This document shows, piece by piece, positions 9,105 to 11,999 of a DNA stretch of 11,999 nucleotides. The stretch's first letter is position 1. Each line of letters opens with the position of its first letter. The position numbers and the translations under genes are program-made. The notes under the pieces were generated by a model, which was not told the origin of the DNA, did no database searches, and saw nothing but the letters and a program-made list of their open reading frames with translations. This DNA comes from CAYSWS01 sp965603395 (GTDB lineage Bacteria; Patescibacteriota; WWE3; UBA101185; UBA10185). The DNA is taken from the NCBI GenBank assembly GCA_965603395.1, contig CBFDCV010000023.1:1-11999 (forward strand), given 5' to 3'.

Positions 9105-9533
9105 ATGTCAGCAAAGATAGAGTACGATAAGCTTGTTAAGTTTTGGAGGCTAGCATCATTTAGTGAACGGCAATGCTATCAGGAAGAACTCAAATTAGAC
9201 CAAGATAATCCAAGGAAAGATTTTCTCTCCAAAGAAAAGCGTAAGGAAGCTTTGGATCTGATGTACAAGCAGGAAAAAAAAGCAGGCCATCCTGATGATA
9301 TACGTAACGTTGGTGAAGAATTTGTACCTCCCGACAGCAGATCAGATAAGGATGATAAAGTTCCCAAGTACACCCAAAGCCAGGTAGATAAGTTGCTTGA
9401 GAAGAAAGAAAAAGAGACAACAGCGGGAACAAGAACAGGCACATGCCTTATTACTATTGTGATAGTTGGCCTTGCCATTCTTGTTACCACAATTTGCTGT
9501 CCCGTCGCTTTCTTCTTTCTAACTAGTTTCTAA
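9105..9533 (+). CDS. Small protein with C-terminal membrane anchor, unknown function
   Basis: The protein is 142 residues. The first roughly 110 are highly charged and hydrophilic (Lys, Glu and Asp rich) and include YTQSQVDKLLEKKEKE (89-104), a probable amphipathic helix of a kind seen in many unrelated proteins. Residues about 113-139 form one long hydrophobic segment that includes a Cys-Cys pair (131-132), followed by only three residues. With no N-terminal signal, this is a tail-anchored layout with the charged part probably cytoplasmic. AGGAG at 9091-9095 lies nine bases before the ATG and fixes the start. It is transcribed alone, between a strong promoter and a strong terminator. No family was recognised. 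Confidence 0.8.
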   Translation: MSAKIEYDKLVKFWRLASFSERQCYQEELKLDQDNPRKDFLSKEKRKEALDLMYKQEKKAGHPDDIRNVGEEFVPPDSRSDKDDKVPKYTQSQVDKLLEKKEKETTAGTRTGTCLITIVIVGLAILVTTICCPVAFFFLTSF

Positions 9534-9540
9534 AGTAAAG

Positions 9541-9599
9541 GCCAGTTTTTTAATTTCCTCCCTTTTGGGATGTGAGATTTGAAACTGGCTTTTTTCTTT
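9541..9599 (+). terminator. Intrinsic terminator after the tail-anchored protein gene
   Basis: GCCAGTTT at 9541-9548 pairs perfectly with AAACTGGC at 9582-9589 and is followed by six T's (9590-9595), then CTTT. A small inner stem TCCC-TTTT-GGGA lies at 9559-9570. Confidence 0.85.
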
Positions 9600-9631
9600 G
9601 GTTAATTTGGCTAGTATCGGCCAACGCCTAT

Positions 9632-9660
9632 TTGACAAAGAAATAGTCCTGTAGTATTAT
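9632..9660 (+). promoter_or_regulatory. Strong sigma70-type promoter for a long leader
   Basis: The -35 box is a consensus TTGACA at 9632-9637, the spacer is 17 bases, and the -10 box is TATTAT at 9655-9660. Transcription would start near 9667. The first SD-equipped gene downstream begins at 10169, and no intrinsic terminator was seen between. The likely product is an mRNA with a leader of about 500 bases. Confidence 0.75.
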
Positions 9661-10035
9661 TCGCGCAGTTATAATTACATATTTCCACTTGATCCAATTT
9701 TAAACTGCTTATATTTGTGCAGTGTTTATCTGCTCGGATATTAGTGGTTTAAATTAAACTACTAAGAACCTTGTAAATATATTGTGGTATGTAATGGCCG
9801 GTTTCACTTTTTGACACCTTGATACCGCCCATCGCTTTGTGCCTACAAGATGTTGTGGGCAGGAAGTGGTGGGTGGTGGTTATACAACAAAAGGAAGGAG
9901 AAGGTTAAACAGAAACATTTTTGTTCGAAAAGGTTGGGGAAACCCAATTGAGGGTGGATTAAAGCTTCACTCTAGCTTACTGAGAAGATACTGATTTGAT
10001 TAAGGAAGAAAAAATGTAACATTTCTTAAATTAAA

Positions 10036-10060
10036 ACCTTAATCTAATTTAGTAAAGGAG
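10036..10060 (+). repeat. First copy of a direct repeat containing an SD
   Basis: ACCTTAATCT (10036-10045), eight unlike bases, then AAAGGAG (10054-10060). The same two blocks with the same internal spacing recur exactly 101 bases later. No ATG, GTG or standard start follows this SD at optimal distance; the nearest candidate is a TTG at 10072. Confidence 0.6.
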
Positions 10061-10071
10061 CATACGAATAC

Positions 10072-10143
10072 TTGTTACATCAAACTCCTAAACTTCCGGT
10101 AGGTGATCCGGGGCGCGAAGCCCCAAACCAAATCCGACCTTAA
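10072..10143 (+). CDS. Possible short leader ORF with TTG start
   Basis: A TTG start would give a 23-codon ORF ending at TAA 10141-10143, which lies inside the second repeat copy, 25 bases before the surface protein start. An SD (AAAGGAG, 10054-10060) lies 11 bases upstream, slightly long. The predicted peptide is hydrophilic and Pro-rich, with no recognisable regulatory codon run. It could be a translated leader peptide or an accident. Confidence 0.2.
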   Translation: MLHQTPKLPVGDPGREAPNQIRP

Positions 10144-10161
10144 TCTCAAATCAAAAAGGAG
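10137..10161 (+). repeat. Second copy of the direct repeat, serving the surface protein gene
   Basis: ACCTTAATCT (10137-10146) and AAAGGAG (10155-10161), each offset 101 bases from the first copy. The SD here lies seven bases before the ATG at 10169 and fixes that start. Confidence 0.6.
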
Positions 10162-10168
10162 AAACAGC

Positions 10169-11338
10169 ATGAATAAAAAGGAAAGTAAGGGAGCACTTGG
10201 TATTTTGGAAAGTTGGCGTGGGATTCTTGCGTTGGCGGTTTTAGTAGCTGTGTGTTTTAGCGCGATCGTGGGTGCAGGGGGATTTATACTTTACAGGTTA
10301 TTCTTCTATGAACCCCAATCCGCAACAGCTGCTCCGGCACCTCTTTCAGAAGAAGGTTTATCTTCGATTGATGAGATGCTTTCCAACGAATTCGAAGCTA
10401 ACGAAACTGTGGTTGAGGAACAAGCCGTTGAAGCACCTGTAGCAGAAGCACCCGCAGCGGTAGTAGAGGTTCAACCTGAAGCTCCGGCTACAACGGGACA
10501 AAGCGATGATAACTCTGGGAGTTACTCCGGAATTACTCCTCCCTTTATTTCGTTTGGTGATCCTGTGGACACTTCAAACCCAATACAGCTCCCTCCTGGA
10601 TTACCCACCGATTTTCCTACTATGAGTTTGGAAGCTCAAACACAAGCATTTTCTAGCTTGCTAGGGCTTTCACTCATCCCTGTGGATGGTGAAGAGGGCG
10701 TCGCTTGGCATTGGAACGGTAAGGGGGTTACCACAGCTGAGGTTACATGCCCATCATGGGTAATTTGTCACGTAACTTTAGTTGATGGAAACGCTACAGT
10801 ACTTTTCCGAGGCCACGGTGTGGAAACAGACGTTATATCAGCGGGAACTTTCCGTGTAGAACGTCAGATCGAAGGCCGTGGAGGCTTATGCTTTAACAGT
10901 TGGATGGCGCAGGTTTATGAAGCCTCGATTGTTAACATATTACACATCCTCGGCGAAGCCAATCAATGTCCATCCCTACCGGCTCAACTCGAAGAGCGGA
11001 TCAATCCGGCTCTCGGTAAGCGACTTCGTGAAATTATGGAGCTTACAGGAGCAAATGGCGTGATCTCGATCGGGACAGTCAGGGACGGCTTTGGAGCTTT
11101 TGTGATAGTTCAAACCGGCGGACCGGAAGTTCTCGAATCCTTTACTTGCCTTGATGGAGCTTCGTGCGCTGTCAATTACGGTGATGGATGGGAATGGGTT
11201 TCTGGACCGGTTGATGTGGCAAATGCTCAAGGTGCTGTTTTGTATGATATTGATAAGTTTGCCAATGAGTGCGAAGCATTTACATCGGCACAAGGTGCAC
11301 TTGGAGTAATCTCCAATGGCCCCTCATGTCAGGACTAA
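10169..11338 (+). CDS. Single-pass exported protein with Cys-patterned ectodomain, unknown function
   Basis: The protein is 389 residues. A short basic N-terminus is followed by one membrane segment (about 18-46) with no lipobox or evident signal cleavage, so it is probably N-terminally anchored with the rest outside. Residues 50-150 are an Ala, Pro, Glu and Ser-rich low-complexity linker. The C-terminal domain (about 155-389) holds eight Cys. They fall into two similar sets: C194-C200, C241, C267 and C327-C333, C368, C387, each opening with a TC-x5-C block. This suggests disulfides and perhaps a duplicated module. The ATG at 10169 is preferred over an in-frame GTG at 10103 because of AAAGGAG at 10155-10161. 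Base composition by eye is more GC-rich than the preceding genes. No family was recognised. Confidence 0.82.
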   Translation: MNKKESKGALGILESWRGILALAVLVAVCFSAIVGAGGFILYRLFFYEPQSATAAPAPLSEEGLSSIDEMLSNEFEANETVVEEQAVEAPVAEAPAAVVEVQPEAPATTGQSDDNSGSYSGITPPFISFGDPVDTSNPIQLPPGLPTDFPTMSLEAQTQAFSSLLGLSLIPVDGEEGVAWHWNGKGVTTAEVTCPSWVICHVTLVDGNATVLFRGHGVETDVISAGTFRVERQIEGRGGLCFNSWMAQVYEASIVNILHILGEANQCPSLPAQLEERINPALGKRLREIMELTGANGVISIGTVRDGFGAFVIVQTGGPEVLESFTCLDGASCAVNYGDGWEWVSGPVDVANAQGAVLYDIDKFANECEAFTSAQGALGVISNGPSCQD

Positions 11339-11375
11339 GCAGCCGCCACCTACCACAAAGATTTACTTACTACAC

Positions 11376-11394
11376 TAGGCCCGCATTTGGCCTA
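11376..11394 (+). other. Small hairpin in 3' UTR
   Basis: TAGGCC and GGCCTA form six perfect pairs around a 7-base loop. No T-run follows. It lies between the surface protein stop and the strong terminator downstream. Confidence 0.3.
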
Positions 11395-11429
11395 ACAGGT
11401 TAGCTTTGCAATTTGAAAGTTGACCTACA

Positions 11430-11488
11430 CCGTACTCAGAGGATGGTTTTTTATAACCACCCACCCCCTCTGAGTACGGCTTTGTTTT
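11430..11488 (+). terminator. Strong intrinsic terminator after the surface protein gene
   Basis: Bases 11430-11442 pair perfectly with 11467-11479 (13 pairs) and are followed by CTTTGTTTT. An inner TGGTT/AACCA stem lies in the loop. A second hairpin follows directly: ACAAGATC-TTAC-GATCTTGT (11493-11512), extended by TTTGAG/CTCAAA past one C-C mismatch (11486-11519). Confidence 0.85.
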
Positions 11489-11557
11489 GAGCACAAGATC
11501 TTACGATCTTGTCCTCAAATTCAAAGAAAAATCCCCACAGAATAAGAGGAATGCAAC

Positions 11558-11619
11558 CCTTTCAATTTGACACTATAGGTCACCTATAGTATAATACGCG
11601 CGCTTGTAAAATTGAAAGG
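11558..11619 (+). repeat. 11-base inverted repeat framing the glycosyltransferase promoter
   Basis: CCTTTCAATTT at 11558-11568 is the exact reverse complement of AAATTGAAAGG at 11609-11619. The left arm overlaps the first two bases of the -35 box, and the right arm overlaps the SD. The left arm lies upstream of the predicted transcription start, so the repeat works, if at all, at the DNA level. Confidence 0.6.
11567..11595 (+). promoter_or_regulatory. Perfect-consensus promoter with palindromic operator in the spacer
   Basis: The -35 box is TTGACA at 11567-11572, the spacer is 17 bases, and the -10 box is TATAAT at 11590-11595, an exact sigma70 consensus. The spacer is itself a perfect palindrome, CTATAGGT-C-ACCTATAG; with one flanking base on each side it spans 11572-11590 (19 bases). 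A dimeric repressor or activator bound here would sit between the two boxes. Transcription would start near 11602. Confidence 0.8.
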
Positions 11620-11628
11620 AACGGAGAC

Positions 11629-11999
11629 ATGACTAAAACTATAAGTTTTGTTATACCTGTATACAATGAAGAGAAAAGATTAATAAAAACAGCTACCGCT
11701 ATTAGAAATGCGGTCATTCCTGAATACCTAAAACTGGAAAAAATCATATTTGTTGATGACGGAAGTGTGGACGCTACCCTGGAGTTGCTCTACAAGTTCT
11801 CTGAACAAATTAAAAACGACACACAAGCTGAAGTTAAAGTAGTGTCTTACAAAAAGAACAGAGGAAAAGGTTATGCCATAAAAACAGGTATGGCTTACTC
11901 CCATAGTGACTACACTTTATTCTTTGACGCTGACATGGCCACACCACTAATAGAACTAGAGAAATTCGTATCTTTTATGAAGGACAATAGACCTGTGAT
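11629..11999 (+). CDS. Family 2 glycosyltransferase, 3' end beyond window
   Basis: The first 123 codons of a GT-A fold glycosyltransferase of the DPM1/ALG5-like type, which move a sugar from a nucleotide donor to a polyprenyl-phosphate or similar acceptor at the membrane. Seen: FVIPVYNEE at 7-15, the donor-binding VDDGS at 42-46, NRGKGYAIKTGM at 77-88, and the DAD (DxD metal site) at 100-102 followed by MATP. The start is set by AAGGA at 11616-11620, eight bases before the ATG; a second GGAG lies too close to count. The reading frame is open to the window edge. A single-gene promoter with a palindromic operator suggests individual regulation. The exact substrate cannot be told from this part. 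Confidence 0.93.
   Translation, partial: MTKTISFVIPVYNEEKRLIKTATAIRNAVIPEYLKLEKIIFVDDGSVDATLELLYKFSEQIKNDTQAEVKVVSYKKNRGKGYAIKTGMAYSHSDYTLFFDADMATPLIELEKFVSFMKDNRPV

Larger units (their letters stand above)
9667..10168 (+). other. Long hairpin-rich 5' leader (or noncoding RNA) before the surface protein gene
   Basis: There are about 500 bases without a convincing gene, downstream of a consensus promoter. Stems seen: ACTGC/GCAGT (9704-9722); TAGTGGTTT/AAACTACTA (9742-9764, 9 pairs with one G-U); GCCTACAA/TTGTGGGC with loop GATG (9841-9860); a GAAA-capped stem (9932-9949); GATTAAGG/CCTTAATC (9998-10044) enclosing smaller repeats; and GGGGC-GCGAA-GCCCC (10109-10123). ATGTAACA at 10014-10021 can also pair with TGTTACAT at 10073-10080, so alternative folds exist. 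A purine-rich SD-like run at 9891-9904 has no start codon at a usable distance. No known riboswitch class was recognised. Confidence 0.5.

Noticed and set aside
9891..9923. SD-like purine run followed by a TTG
   Set aside because: The distance to the TTG is about 20 bases and the frame stops after 13 codons.
10103..10168. Upstream GTG extension of the surface protein
   Set aside because: No SD at the GTG, and the ATG at 10169 has a well-spaced AAAGGAG.
9667..10168. RNase P RNA, tmRNA or a known riboswitch
   Set aside because: Conserved blocks such as GGAGGAAAGTCC or a tRNA-like 3' end are absent, and no known riboswitch core was seen.
2160..11338. Alternative genetic code (UGA as Gly), as in some CPR lineages
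   Set aside because: None of the seven complete genes ends in TGA, but conserved proteins are full length with no in-frame TGA, so standard bacterial code fits.
11571..11600. Resemblance to a T7 phage promoter (CACTATAGG near TAATACG)
   Set aside because: The pieces are in the wrong order and orientation, and the palindrome plus sigma70 boxes explain the sequence.

Overview
The window reads as bacterial, moderately AT-rich, and plus-strand throughout. It opens inside a 23S rRNA gene, followed by 5S rRNA, then eight protein genes, the last cut by the window edge. A compact gene set, a four-domain S1 protein without an upstream Shine-Dalgarno (SD), a clpC-radA-yacL order and small unknown membrane or surface proteins suggest a Patescibacteria (CPR)-type genome. 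That lineage call is inference. No mobile element, CRISPR array or tRNA was found.

Layout. 1-1838: 3' two thirds of 23S rRNA. About 1926-2043: 5S rRNA enclosed in an unusually long helix. 2160-2696: lipoprotein of unknown function with its own promoter and a nested-hairpin terminator. 2965-8706: a tight four-gene housekeeping block, rpsA-like, clpC-like, radA, and a YacL-type PIN-TRAM protein, served by one visible promoter (2834-2862). 8707-9104: 398 bases without a gene but with a row of hairpins and then a strong promoter. 9105-9533: small tail-anchored protein with its own terminator. 9600-10168: consensus promoter followed by a roughly 500-base hairpin-rich leader. 10169-11338: single-pass exported protein with a Cys-patterned ectodomain. 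11430-11519: terminator and a further hairpin. 11567-11999: a perfect-consensus promoter whose spacer is filled by a perfect palindrome, driving a family 2 glycosyltransferase that runs off the window.

The clpC-radA-yacL order matches the Bacillus clpC-radA-disA-yacL cluster with disA absent. The ClpC-like ATPase has an intact second AAA+ ring, but its first ring has lost nearly every catalytic motif. The four block genes lack a recognisable SD, whereas the four separately promoted genes all have one, which suggests two modes of translation initiation. The best candidates for undescribed biology are the degenerate ClpC D1 ring, the palindrome-in-spacer promoter, and the long leader of the surface protein with its duplicated SD module.
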